Shown: positions 20,375 through 29,459 of the stretch, piece after piece
Layout: each line of letters begins with the position of its first letter
Position numbering within the stretch: the stretch's first letter is position 1
DNA from: Ruminiclostridium herbifermentans
GTDB lineage: Bacteria; Bacillota; Clostridia; Acetivibrionales; DSM-1351
Direction of reading: 5' to 3'
Assembly: GCF_005473905.2 (NCBI RefSeq)
Contig: NZ_CP061336.1
Span: 2,224,501 to 2,288,500, forward strand
Length of the DNA: 64,000 nt
The notes under the pieces: model-generated
Databases searched by the model: none
What the model was told of the DNA's origin: nothing
The model's input: only the letters and a program-made list of their open reading frames with translations
Translations under genes and position numbers: made by a program

Positions 20375-20580
20375 TATATTTATGCAACAAATAAGGATGC
20401 ATGATTCGATGTGAGAATGATGAATGAAGAAACTATGTGGACGAATGATTTGAACTCTTCACTGAGTAGTCTTTTCAACGTCCGAGGAAGAACTTTGCAT
20501 CTACTGAGAACTGCAGACACCAATAAATTAACTGAGAAAGTTAAGGTAATTAAGGGGTGTCGGATGGTTATTGCATGTTT
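20375..20580. other. Possible structured RNA or leader region
   Basis: This block is richer in G+C than its surroundings and carries several short complementary segments: ATGCAA/TTGCAT enclosing most of it, GGACG/CGTCC, ACTC/GAGT, GACACC/GGTGTC and TTAACT/AGTTAA. There is no ORF with a ribosome site. It ends about 95 bases before the hydrolase start. I cannot match it to a known riboswitch or housekeeping RNA. Confidence 0.3.
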
Positions 20581-20675
20581 ATTTTATTAGTCATTTGAAA
20601 TTACTTGCTATATATCAATGCAAATGTTAAATTATGTATATAATATAAAATTTAAAAATACTATGAGGTGATTAG

Positions 20676-21452
20676 ATGAGCCAATACACTATAACACAAA
20701 TTGCTCCCCAAGTAACAACAATAGTAGATGATGATACGAGTATTTATGTGGTTGAAGGTGATAAAGCTGCTATTGTAATTGACACAGGATATGGCTGCTT
20801 GAACTTAAAGGCAGCTGTGGAAGAAATAACCCCAAAACCACTAATTGTAGTATGTACACATGGACATATAGATCATGCTTTTGGTGCTCATTATTTTGAT
20901 AAGGCATATATTAGCAGAGAAGATATGGATTTATACGAAGAACATAGAAAAATAAAATACTATGTAAAGGATGAAAAGAAAGCTGCATATAATTTGTCAG
21001 ATGAGCAACTTAAGCAGTGGTGTGAAAGTACTGCAAACTTAGAATTTATAACACCTGGTAAGACCTTTGATATAGGAGGTAATATTTTAGAGGTTATTTC
21101 ATTAAAAGGGCATACAGCAGGCAGCATTGGATTATTGGACAGGAAGCATAGAATACTATTTTCAGGAGATGGAATTATATCACATGTGTGGATGCAGCTA
21201 AAAGAATCAACTACCCTTTCTGAATATCTGAAAACTGTTAAGGCTTTAAAATCATATTGTAATGACTTTGACACTATTTATATGGGACATAAAAATCATG
21301 AAGCAGCATCTTTTATTGATGAACTAGAAGCTGCTATAAATGACATTTTATCTGGGAGTACTGGAAAACCATATAATAATAGGGCGTTTTATGGATTGAT
21401 TTACAAACGCGGAAGATGTGAGATAGTATATAATCCAGAACGTATTAAATAA
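20676..21452 (+). CDS. Metallo-beta-lactamase fold hydrolase
   Basis: 258 residues. The metal-binding motif T-H-G-H-I-D-H is at residues 61-67, with GHTAGSIG, SGDGI and GHKNH supplying the later ligands. The family covers glyoxalase II-like thioesterases, lactonases and many others, so the substrate is not predictable. Short for a flavo-diiron protein, and no flavodoxin domain follows. Ribosome site GAGGTG 7 bases before ATG. Monocistronic; the preceding 500 bases hold a possible structured RNA. Confidence 0.85.
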   Translation: MSQYTITQIAPQVTTIVDDDTSIYVVEGDKAAIVIDTGYGCLNLKAAVEEITPKPLIVVCTHGHIDHAFGAHYFDKAYISREDMDLYEEHRKIKYYVKDEKKAAYNLSDEQLKQWCESTANLEFITPGKTFDIGGNILEVISLKGHTAGSIGLLDRKHRILFSGDGIISHVWMQLKESTTLSEYLKTVKALKSYCNDFDTIYMGHKNHEAASFIDELEAAINDILSGSTGKPYNNRAFYGLIYKRGRCEIVYNPERIK

Positions 21453-21709
21453 TATATATCTTTATTATATTTTATTATTTATCTCCAAATAAAAAAAAGA
21501 GGTTTGTAATAAAAAAAGACTTACCAAGTAGATTACAGCTATATATTATTTCACCAGTTTTATAAAATTTTATTATAGGTATTTTTGTGTGTTAGGTAAT
21601 GATGAAATCATTTATCTAAAACAAATAGGGAATTAGACTAATGATTACATATAGTGTAATTATTTATAAACTAGGAAATATACTAATTGTATAAATGGAG
21701 GATACATTT

Positions 21710-22636
21710 ATGATTGAAGCACTAAAGCAAGAAGCACTATTACATGGTAATAAACTTCAGGTAGTACCAATAAAGCACTTGCAAACACTAAAAAAAGAAA
21801 TTGATTTATTTAAGGAAAATGATGAGTTAAACGGTTTTCATGAATTTATTATTCAGAATATGTATAGTTTTGATTTACCTAAGGTTGATTTTACTATTAA
21901 ATCCATCATTTTAGTTGCTATACCACATCCTACATATGCAAAATTAGAGTTTGAGAGACAGGGGAAGAAATGCAGTGCTTATGGAATTGTAGCATCGGAT
22001 TTTGAAAATACCGGAAAATATTTAAGTGATTTTCTTGTACCTAAGAATTATCATATTGAACCGGTATATAGCATTCCTATGAAGAGAATGGCTGCACAAT
22101 GTGGTCTTGCAGTTTATGGCAGAAACAACATTTGCTATATAGACGGTATGGGCAGTAATTTTGGACTTGCTGCATATTTTTCTGACATTCCATGTGAAGA
22201 GGACAATTGGAATAAAATGAGTTATGCGGATGCATGTACAGATTGCATGGCATGTGTAAACAATTGCCCAACAGGAGCCATTAGAACTGATCGCTTTTTG
22301 ATAGATAATGATAAATGTTTGTCTTGTCTTAATGAAGGTGTAGAGGAATTTCCAGAATGGCTACCTAAATCGGCGCATCATTGCCTTTACGACTGCCTTA
22401 AATGTCAGTTAATTTGCCCTATGAACGAGGGGTGTGAAAATAATGTCATGAGTCCCATTAAGTTTGACGAAAAGGAAACTAACATGCTTCTTGATGGAAT
22501 TCCTTATAGTGAATACTCAGACGAGCTTAAGATGAAAGCAAAGATATTAGGAATGGCTGAGTGGCCTGACATTACAAAGGCAATACCTAGAAATCTAAGA
22601 GTATTATTTGAAATTAGTGAAGAGAAAGAGGATTAA
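21710..22636 (+). CDS. QueG-like double 4Fe-4S cluster protein
   Basis: 308 residues from the ATG at 21710 (TGGAGG 8 bases upstream). The middle resembles the epoxyqueuosine reductase family (AVYGRNNICYI, GSNFGLAAYF), and two ferredoxin-type clusters are formed by CTDCMACVNNCP, CLSC, and CLYDCLKCQLICP. True QueG reduces epoxyqueuosine in tRNA with cobalamin; this protein is shorter and more divergent and could be a paralogue acting on another substrate. Cytoplasmic. Three bases separate its stop from the next gene, whose ribosome site lies inside this gene's 3' end, so they form an operon. Confidence 0.8.
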   Translation: MIEALKQEALLHGNKLQVVPIKHLQTLKKEIDLFKENDELNGFHEFIIQNMYSFDLPKVDFTIKSIILVAIPHPTYAKLEFERQGKKCSAYGIVASDFENTGKYLSDFLVPKNYHIEPVYSIPMKRMAAQCGLAVYGRNNICYIDGMGSNFGLAAYFSDIPCEEDNWNKMSYADACTDCMACVNNCPTGAIRTDRFLIDNDKCLSCLNEGVEEFPEWLPKSAHHCLYDCLKCQLICPMNEGCENNVMSPIKFDEKETNMLLDGIPYSEYSDELKMKAKILGMAEWPDITKAIPRNLRVLFEISEEKED

Positions 22637-22639
22637 GGT

Positions 22640-23140
22640 ATGAAAGGTTCAATAGTTGGGCTTTTAATTGGCATTATAATGACAGGTGCTATTGGTATGG
22701 CTATGTATAGAAGTGCAGATATAAACTCCAATTTTGACTTTATGCTGAAGTATGGTTATGAAGGCAGAAGTGTAATAAATACCTATGATGATACATACAT
22801 AAAAGAAGGTTCAACTATTATCAAAATGAAATTAAGCAATGATGAAATGGAAACTATACTTAATGAAATGCATGAAATTGATATTTTTAATTACCCGGAA
22901 GCGTTTCCTGTATATGGACATGTAAATCTTCCAATGAAACAATATCTAGAAGTAACCTATAACGGAAAAAAGAAAACTATTGCTTGGAGTCTAGATAATA
23001 TGCCTCCTTTCGGTTTTGATTTAGATACTTATGAAGATAATGAAGTGTTATTATTAGACAGAATGGCAAACAAGATTATTAGACTAATTGAAGCAAAGGA
23101 TGAGTATAAAAAATTACAGGAATCTAGATTAAATGAATAG
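22640..23140 (+). CDS. Membrane-anchored hypothetical protein, first of a tandem pair
   Basis: 166 residues. An N-terminal hydrophobic helix (about residues 4-24) without a lipobox suggests a membrane anchor with the rest outside. I do not recognise the family. The remainder is hydrophilic, with a long similarity to the neighbour at 23292 covering nearly the whole length. The ribosome site GAGG is inside the 3' end of the QueG-like gene, so translation is coupled. No catalytic motif is obvious. Confidence 0.75.
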   Translation: MKGSIVGLLIGIIMTGAIGMAMYRSADINSNFDFMLKYGYEGRSVINTYDDTYIKEGSTIIKMKLSNDEMETILNEMHEIDIFNYPEAFPVYGHVNLPMKQYLEVTYNGKKKTIAWSLDNMPPFGFDLDTYEDNEVLLLDRMANKIIRLIEAKDEYKKLQESRLNE

Positions 23141-23291
23141 CAACTAGTATAAACGCAGCAAAAACAAGTCTCTCACTTCTAAAAATTTTGATTTGAATCT
23201 AGGTTTTATAAAGCAGTACATTTAAGTTGATGGATGTTAACTTAATCTAATAGTTTAATATTAGATAAGTGAAGAGAAAGGGGACTAATTA

Positions 23292-23855
23292 ATGAAAGGA
23301 TCAATAGTTGGGCTTTTAATTGGTATTATAATGACAGGTGCTATTGGTATGGCTATGTATAGAAGTACGGATATAGACTCCAATTTTGACTTTATACTAA
23401 AATATAATGTTGAAGGAAGAAGTGTGATAAATACCTATGATGATACATATACAAAAGAAGGCTCACCTATTATCAAAATGAAATTAAGTAAGGATGAAAT
23501 GGAAACCATACTTAGTGAAATGCAGAAAATTGATATTTTTAATTACCCTGAATCCTTTCCAGAGTATGTTTATTGTTCTCTTCCAGTTAAGTATAATCTA
23601 GAAATAACATATAAAGGAAGTAAGAAAAATATTGCTTGGACTATTAATAATATACCTCCATTTTCAATAAATGTAGAAACTGGTGAAGTATCGTTTGATG
23701 ATAAATATAAAGATAATGAGGTGCTTTTATTAAATGGCATTGTTAGAAAAATTATTGATATAATTGAGGCTAAGCCTGAGTACAAAGAGTTACCAGAAGA
23801 TAAAGCACGTTATGCGGGTGATTTTTCTCTAGTTAATTCAGTGCTCTTGAGTTGA
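23292..23855 (+). CDS. Membrane-anchored hypothetical protein, second of a tandem pair
   Basis: 187 residues. The first 35 residues are nearly identical to the preceding protein and the rest is clearly homologous, with an added segment (about residues 128-142) and a longer C-terminus. The ribosome site AAAGGGGA and the flanking GTGAAGAGAAAG are copied from the end of the QueG-like gene, showing that the duplicated unit began inside that gene. Function unknown; probably membrane-anchored facing outside. Confidence 0.75.
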   Translation: MKGSIVGLLIGIIMTGAIGMAMYRSTDIDSNFDFILKYNVEGRSVINTYDDTYTKEGSPIIKMKLSKDEMETILSEMQKIDIFNYPESFPEYVYCSLPVKYNLEITYKGSKKNIAWTINNIPPFSINVETGEVSFDDKYKDNEVLLLNGIVRKIIDIIEAKPEYKELPEDKARYAGDFSLVNSVLLS

Positions 23856-23860
23856 TAGAA

Positions 23861-23965
23861 AATATTTTGTGAGTAGACCGTTTAGGTATGTTTGTACGGA
23901 AGTACCAGTAAGACAATACTATAAAATTACCATGCAAGGCTTATATAATGATTAGCACTCATAAA
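23861..23965 (+). repeat. Dispersed repeat family A, copy 2
   Basis: Begins AATATTTTGTGAGTA six bases after the stop of the preceding gene. It contains TTTAGGTATGTTTGTACGG and the hairpin AGTACC..TACT, and continues through GCAAGGC..TATATAATGA, a 3' extension shared with the copy at 37130. Confidence 0.65.
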
Positions 23966-23995
23966 ATTAGAACTCATATTTTGAGGTAAAATAAG

Positions 23996-24035
23996 AGGTT
24001 CAGACAAAGTTGAATACTTAATCTGAACCTTTTTA
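23996..24035 (+). terminator. Intrinsic terminator between convergent operons
   Basis: AGGTTCAGA (23996-24004) and TCTGAACCT (24022-24030), followed by TTTTT on the plus strand. The minus-strand side also has a T-rich tail, so it may serve the ABC exporter genes as well. Confidence 0.8.
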
Positions 24036-24048
24036 TATTATTCATAAA

Positions 24049-25881
24049 TTACCTTTTATCAAGCATAGCTGCCCCAGTCTCTTCTTCGAATTGCTTTTGA
24101 TATAGTGAAAAGTAGTAGCCTTTTTGTTTTAATAGCTCATTATGGGTTCCACGCTCAATAATATTACCATTTTTAACCACTAGAATAATATCGGCTTTCT
24201 TGATTGTTGATAATCTATGAGCAATTAAAAAGGAAGTCCTGTTTTTTAATATGTGCATGATGGCGTTCTGAATTAACTGCTCTGTTTGAGTGTCAATTGA
24301 AGAGGTTGCCTCATCTAGCACAAATATTTTTGGATCAGCTATAATTGCTCTAGCAAAGGATATAAGCTGCTTTTCACCAGTGGACAGCCGATCGCCGCCT
24401 TCACCAATATTGGTATCCAGCCCTTTATCCATACTATTTATAATTGTATCTGCAGCCACAAGCTTGATGGCGGCATTAATCTCTTCATCTGTTGCATCAA
24501 ACTTTCCATATCGAATGTTGTCTCGAATTGTTCCAGAAAACAGATGTGGACTTTGCAGTACATAGCCAATATTATTATGAAGCCATAGCTGTGAACGTTC
24601 TCTATAGTCCTTTCCATCAATCAGAATCTGACCTTTTGTGGGTTCAAAGAATCTGCAAGCAAGATTCACAAGGGTACTTTTTCCTGCACCTGTTTCACCT
24701 ACAATTGCTACAGTGGTTCCAGCAGGTATCTTGAGATTAAAATCTTTAAGTATATATTCATCACCATCTGGATACTTGAAGGAAACATTCTTAAACTCAA
24801 TATCACCTTTTATAGTTTCCCAATTTTCCTTTTTAGGATTAAAATTGTCACCATATTTCTCAATAACCTTAGGAGTATCAGTTATATCAGGTTCAGTTTC
24901 AATTAATCCTGTTACACGTTCAATATTAGCTTGAGTAGAAACAAAATCAGCAAATACACGGGCTATTTGCTGTATTGGCTCAAATATACTTATACCATAG
25001 GTGATAAAAACAGAAAGTGTTCCAAATTCCATTGCATCATTTATAACTAAATAACCACCCCGTACCAACACAATGCAAACTGCAAGAGTACTGAAAGATA
25101 GTACTAAAGGTATAAATATAGCATTAAGTATAGTAGCACGCATGGTTAAAGAATAGAACTTATCAGTAATTACCGAAAATTCCTTTAGGTTTTTATCTTC
25201 AATAACCAGTGTTTTAGAGGTTCTTGCACCTGTAATACCTTCATTGAAGGCTCCGGTCAATCTGGAATTGATTTTTCGGATTTTTCTGTTTACATCTAAA
25301 ATTTTCTTTTGAAAATACATTGTAATAAGTGCAATAACTGGGATTACACACATAACTAACAGTGCCAGCTTGAAATTTAATATCAGCATAGCAATGAATA
25401 CACCAACTACATATACAACTGCCCATAAAATATCTGTCATACCCCATGATACCATTTGTCCGATACGCCCAGTATCACTCATAACTCTTGCCATCATATA
25501 TCCTACAGGGGTAGTATTATAATAACTAAAGGAAAGTTTTTGAAGATGAACAAACAATGCCTTTCTGATGGCTTTAGCAACATTTAGTTCTACCTTCATT
25601 GAATTTTCTATAAACACGATTACAGCAAATACCTGCACTAAAATAACACAACCGTATAAAGCGGCAAATTTCCAAATACCCTCTGCTTTTGCAGGTATAA
25701 TATAATTATTAATTGCGTATCTTTGAAATAATGGGTAAGTTACATCAATAATTGATAAGAAAATTAAAAAGCCCATTGCTGAAAAAAATTGTTTTTTGTA
25801 CAGCTTTACAAATGGTATTATTTTTGCCCATACCTTAAATGAAAAGGGCTTTTTATATTCTTCCTCTTCCAAAAATGCCAT
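24049..25881 (-). CDS. Heterodimeric ABC exporter subunit, canonical Walker B half
   Basis: 610 residues: six membrane helices (to about 330) and an ATPase domain. Walker A GETGAGKST and Walker B FVLDEA with catalytic Glu are normal, but the signature is LSTGEKQL instead of LSGGQ. The partner encoded just upstream has a normal signature but Asp for the catalytic Glu. This complementary pattern is that of heterodimeric exporters such as BmrCD and TM287/288, which have one degenerate ATP site. Likely exports drugs or lipids. GGGGGGTGA precedes the start; the start overlaps the upstream gene by 29 bases. Confidence 0.92.
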   Translation of the reverse strand: MAFLEEEEYKKPFSFKVWAKIIPFVKLYKKQFFSAMGFLIFLSIIDVTYPLFQRYAINNYIIPAKAEGIWKFAALYGCVILVQVFAVIVFIENSMKVELNVAKAIRKALFVHLQKLSFSYYNTTPVGYMMARVMSDTGRIGQMVSWGMTDILWAVVYVVGVFIAMLILNFKLALLVMCVIPVIALITMYFQKKILDVNRKIRKINSRLTGAFNEGITGARTSKTLVIEDKNLKEFSVITDKFYSLTMRATILNAIFIPLVLSFSTLAVCIVLVRGGYLVINDAMEFGTLSVFITYGISIFEPIQQIARVFADFVSTQANIERVTGLIETEPDITDTPKVIEKYGDNFNPKKENWETIKGDIEFKNVSFKYPDGDEYILKDFNLKIPAGTTVAIVGETGAGKSTLVNLACRFFEPTKGQILIDGKDYRERSQLWLHNNIGYVLQSPHLFSGTIRDNIRYGKFDATDEEINAAIKLVAADTIINSMDKGLDTNIGEGGDRLSTGEKQLISFARAIIADPKIFVLDEATSSIDTQTEQLIQNAIMHILKNRTSFLIAHRLSTIKKADIILVVKNGNIIERGTHNELLKQKGYYFSLYQKQFEEETGAAMLDKR

Positions 25882-27733
25882 TATTTGTCACCCCCCCTAA
25901 ATGCTCATCCTTAGCATCATCTAAAAACTCTGTTTCAAAGCTGCTCTGAATATCATATATTTTTCTGTAAATTCCATTTTGATTTGCCAAAAGTTCAGAA
26001 TGGGTTCCTATTTCTGAGATTTGACCATCATTAAGAACCATAATTACATCAGCCTGCATTAGTGTGGTAATTCTATGTGATACAAGAATGACTGTGCTAT
26101 GTGCAGTGTTTTCACTTAATTGTGCACGAATTTTTGCATCAGTTTCAGCATCTACAGCCGACAGAGAATCATCAAAAATCATGATAGGTGATTTTTGCAT
26201 TAACATTCTTGCAATAGCTACTCTTTGTTTTTGGCCGCCCGAAAGAGTAACTCCACGTTCTCCTACAATGGTATCATAGCCTTTAGAAAACCCAAGTATA
26301 GAGTCATCAACAGCTGCTATGCTTGCATTGTGGCGAATTAACTCAATATCATTAGTATTTTTAAAGACATCAATGTTCTCTTTAATTGTTTTTGAGAAAA
26401 GAAAGGGCTCTTGAAGCACAAAGCCAATATTGCTTCTTAAATAATCCAGCTTGATTTTTTTGATATTTACTCCGCCGATTTCTATACTCCCACATTCATC
26501 AGGAAGCTCGTAAAGCCTATCTAGTAAATACATAAGTGTTGATTTCCCAGAGCCAGTTCCTCCTAAAATACCAAAGGTGGTACCAGACTTAATTTTAAAT
26601 GAAATATTTTTAAGAACAGGCTTAATACCTTCATAATCAAAATTAACATTTTTAAATTCAATGTCACCAGTCATATCAGGTGTAATTGCATCCTCACAAT
26701 CCTTTTCTTCTTCTTCAGAAAGAATTTCATTGATACGGCTGAGGGAAACACTGGTTTTACTCATTTCAGATAGTATTCTTCCAAAATTTCTGATTGGCCA
26801 AACCAGCATAGAATTATAGAAAATAAAAACTAAAAATTCTCCTAAGGTTATTACACCGTTAGCAGCTTCAATTGAGCCTAAAATTATAATAAGCATTACC
26901 TGAAGACTTGAGAAAAAGTCACCGATACCCCAGTATTTACTGAGCAAAAAGCCTAACTTAATCCAGTAATTTGCGAAATAATCATTTTTAACATCAAAAT
27001 TCTCAATCTCATGGGCTTGCCTTCCAAAAGCACGAACAACACGTACACCTGTAAAGTTCTCCTGAACCATTGCAGATAGCGCGCCTTCGGCCTCATCAGC
27101 AAACTTAAACCTATCAGCAATTTTCTTGTAGAATATAGCTGAATAGGCTATTACAATTGGTATAAAAGCAAGAGCAATCAGTGAAAGCTTTACATTCATC
27201 AAAAACATCAGCAGGAGAGAGAAGGCTATTAGAAAAACCGTTCTGACCATCTCTATAAACTGTAACAATAAAAAATTTCTTACTACTTCAACGTCAGAGG
27301 TACAACGTTGAATAATATCACCAGTTTGATTTTTAACATGCCAACTATAAGGCAGCTTTTGAATGTGATCAAACAGGTGGTTTCGAAGCTTTCTGATAGT
27401 ACCCTCAGATGCTTTTGCTATACAAACTCTAAATAGATATGTAAAAGCACCCGATAATATTGCCAAAACAAGAGCTGCCAGGGAGCAGAGGAGAAGGTTG
27501 CTTCTAAGCATATCTCTGCCACCATGTAAGTTGATATAGTTTAAAATTATTTTTGGAAGCTTTAATGGCTCAGTTCCAATTACTGAGTCTATAATAATTT
27601 TGATAATCTGTGGCATAAGATAGTTAAAAATAATTGCAAGCATGGTTGAAAAAATTGCAAGAATAAATAGCCATCTAAAGCCTTTAATAAAAGAAAAAAG
27701 CATTTTTAGTCTGCCGTTTTTGTTTTGTTCCAT
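25853..27733 (-). CDS. Heterodimeric ABC exporter subunit, degenerate Walker B half
   Basis: 626 residues: six membrane helices then an ATPase domain with Walker A GGTGSGKST, normal signature LSGGQKQR, and Walker B MIFDDS, where Asp replaces the catalytic Glu. It is the first gene of the operon and pairs with the 610-residue subunit. Ribosome site GGAGG 5-6 bases before ATG. The family (BmrC-like) is known for antibiotic export. Upstream, a 12-residue leader ORF and an intrinsic terminator lie between the promoter and this gene, suggesting induction by ribosome stalling, as reported for bmrCD of Bacillus subtilis. Confidence 0.92.
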   Translation of the reverse strand: MEQNKNGRLKMLFSFIKGFRWLFILAIFSTMLAIIFNYLMPQIIKIIIDSVIGTEPLKLPKIILNYINLHGGRDMLRSNLLLCSLAALVLAILSGAFTYLFRVCIAKASEGTIRKLRNHLFDHIQKLPYSWHVKNQTGDIIQRCTSDVEVVRNFLLLQFIEMVRTVFLIAFSLLLMFLMNVKLSLIALAFIPIVIAYSAIFYKKIADRFKFADEAEGALSAMVQENFTGVRVVRAFGRQAHEIENFDVKNDYFANYWIKLGFLLSKYWGIGDFFSSLQVMLIIILGSIEAANGVITLGEFLVFIFYNSMLVWPIRNFGRILSEMSKTSVSLSRINEILSEEEEKDCEDAITPDMTGDIEFKNVNFDYEGIKPVLKNISFKIKSGTTFGILGGTGSGKSTLMYLLDRLYELPDECGSIEIGGVNIKKIKLDYLRSNIGFVLQEPFLFSKTIKENIDVFKNTNDIELIRHNASIAAVDDSILGFSKGYDTIVGERGVTLSGGQKQRVAIARMLMQKSPIMIFDDSLSAVDAETDAKIRAQLSENTAHSTVILVSHRITTLMQADVIMVLNDGQISEIGTHSELLANQNGIYRKIYDIQSSFETEFLDDAKDEHLGGVTNNGIFGRGRI

Positions 27734-28010
27734 AATATCCTCCCACGCCTAAATAAAACAAAATTATTGAAATTATAGTTGGAGAACTAAAATTTATTAA
27801 ACGTTTATATTATTTCCACAGAGTTAATTATCATTTATATTTATCTTTTATAAACAATGATTTACATAAGTAAAGTAACAGTACAACGAGCCAGCTTATA
27901 CGTCTTATGTAGTAAATTTATCATTGGCTGCTGTAAAACCTTTTGCTTTACTTGCCTGCAACAAAGCTTAGATAAGTATGTATTTCAAAAAATACACAAA
28001 AATAGGGAAT

Positions 28011-28044
28011 AAAAAAACACGATAACTCATCAACTCATCGTGTT
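28011..28044 (-). terminator. Intrinsic terminator in the leader of the ABC exporter operon
   Basis: Minus strand: AACACGAT, 13-base loop, ATCGTGTT followed by seven T (arms at 28037-28044 and 28016-28023). It stands between the promoter and the first structural gene, about 280 bases before its start, so it should be conditional (attenuator). Confidence 0.8.
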
Positions 28045-28127
28045 AATATTTCTATAAATGACGGTTACTCAAATGGTTAACCTAATAGAAAGTATATAAG
28101 TACTAACTATATAGGTTCAATATTAAA

Positions 28128-28166
28128 TTAATAAAAAAACACCTCATATATATTAGTTGTTTTCAT
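28128..28166 (-). CDS. Putative 12-residue leader peptide of the ABC exporter operon
   Basis: Minus-strand ATG at 28166, peptide MKTTNIYEVFFY, then TAA. AAGGAG lies about 12 bases upstream, slightly far but clear. It sits between a promoter (28241-28270) and the terminator at 28011-28044. Leader peptides of this kind make ribosome stalling by an antibiotic change the downstream RNA fold. Size and context support it; expression is not shown. Confidence 0.5.
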   Translation of the reverse strand: MKTTNIYEVFFY

Positions 28167-28240
28167 TTTTTTAATACACTCCTTTCACCGTAGAATTGTT
28201 TGTAAGTAAAATTAAAAATAGTAAAAACACTTACTTTGTA

Positions 28241-28270
28241 ATAGTATTACACAATGATAAGTTGTGTCAA
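28241..28270 (-). promoter_or_regulatory. Promoter of the ABC exporter operon
   Basis: Minus strand: TTGACA (28265-28270), 18 bases, TACTAT (28241-28246). An inverted repeat ACACAA..TTGTGT overlaps the spacer and might be an operator. Confidence 0.65.
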
Positions 28271-28541
28271 TAGTTTTTTGGATTTGAATTTGTTATTTTT
28301 AACATAGTTTGCTATTAAGGTACTCTTTATAGTATTAACTTAATTTTCCTAATGTGAAAAGCCTGACAATGCTAAAATTTATCAATGGTTTGGGTTTGTT
28401 ACAGAAACAGTTGAAAGAAATTAGAGATTGCTAGATACTAACATTATTAATTCTTAAAATTTTCTGCATTTACCATCTGTTTTTTATTGAGGGCAAAAGC
28501 AAAAATAAAAAGAGTTAGTTGTACAATTGAAATATTCTTGA

Positions 28542-28678
28542 TTAATATATTCTATTTTACATCTTCAGGTCATTGATTTCAGCAAGAACAACCTTCAGGA
28601 TCTTCCGCAAAAACTGCTTCAGCCTGATTTCAAGCTTGTTGCACACCTAATCAAGCAATGTATATTTAAAATAACATA
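28542..28678 (+). pseudogene. Degenerate coding fragment
   Basis: An open frame of about 45 codons without a start codon or ribosome site reads like the C-terminal part of a protein (includes VIDFSKNNLQDLPQKLL). Base composition is more coding-like than the flanks. It lies beside tRNA-Tyr, a common insertion site. The parent family is not recognised with confidence; a PD-(D/E)XK/Rpn-type transposase is a guess. Confidence 0.3.
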
Positions 28679-28727
28679 AAATAAAAACCCTGAACACAGC
28701 GTAATCGCGAATGTACAAGGCTTTTTA

Positions 28728-28812
28728 TGGTGGAAGGAGATGGATTCGAACCATCGAAGCGAGACGCAACAGATTTACAGTCTGCCCCCTTTGGCCACTC
28801 GGGAACCCTTCC
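28728..28812 (-). tRNA. tRNA-Tyr (anticodon GTA)
   Basis: 85 bases with encoded CCA and a long variable arm (class II). Acceptor GGAAGGG pairs with CTCCTTCC and the anticodon loop is CTGTAAA. Confidence 0.93.
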
Positions 28813-28950
28813 ATGCTCATTTAGCAAAATGTCACAGATTTTTGCGACAAGTAAGATTATGCATTAATTTATTCAAAATGTCAACAGTTTTTTTAAAAAT
28901 TTTTAAAATTATTTTCTAATGTTATATCATTTACTAATTTTTTATTAAGC

Positions 28951-28990
28951 AAAAAACGCCTAATCATCTCATAAGAATTGTTAGACGCTT
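28951..28990 (-). terminator. Intrinsic terminator downstream of the STAS-like gene
   Basis: Minus strand: CGTCTAA and TTAGGCG form a 7-bp stem (one G-T pair) followed by TTTTTT. Confidence 0.6.
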
Positions 28991-29099
28991 TTTGAGTATT
29001 ATATATTAGCATTAATTTTATATATAAAGATATTATTTTTTCATGTTATGGAATTGTGTTTTCTAGCAGTTAATTGTTTTGAATTTTAACATTCATCAT

Positions 29100-29459
29100 T
29101 TACTTTGCGGCCTTTAGAGCTTCTTCTACCGTTTTAAACATTTTATAACGTTGGTCAAAACCTAAAGTCTTAGCAACTCTGTTTATTTGTGAATTGGTTA
29201 TTAAAGAAGAAAATTCGATTAAGAAAATATTTTTAAAATCATCTTTCATGTAAAGTTCTGTGCATTTTTCCAGCAATGGTATCATTTTTTGAGGTAGTAC
29301 TTTTAATTCAGTAGCATTTAGAATCAAAGTTGTTTTTTTTGTGTCTATTGTTTTTACTATTTGGGAATACTCAGCCATAAATGAAGTTGCCTCATTTTCA
29401 GAAAAAAGGCCTGAGTTATTAATTATAAGTACATTACCTTTCAAATCAAAACTATACAT
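29100..29459 (-). CDS. STAS-like domain protein
   Basis: 119 residues from the ATG at 29459 (MYSFDLKGN), chosen because AAAGGATTGA lies upstream; an earlier ATG 16 codons out has none. The alternating strand-helix pattern, VLIINNSGLFSE, TTLILNATELKVLPQ and NIFLIEF look like an anti-sigma-antagonist/STAS (SpoIIAA-like) fold. No clear phosphorylatable Ser in the usual D-S-S context is visible, so it may be a structural or lipid-binding variant. Cytoplasmic and monocistronic, with tRNA genes on both sides. Family assignment is tentative. Confidence 0.55.
   Translation of the reverse strand: MYSFDLKGNVLIINNSGLFSENEATSFMAEYSQIVKTIDTKKTTLILNATELKVLPQKMIPLLEKCTELYMKDDFKNIFLIEFSSLITNSQINRVAKTLGFDQRYKMFKTVEEALKAAK

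Noticed and set aside
20960-21274. Long minus-strand frame opposite the metallo-beta-lactamase-fold gene
   Set aside because: Antisense shadow of a well-supported gene; the same applies to many other antisense frames over addA, addB, rnj, the ABC genes and the nif-like genes.
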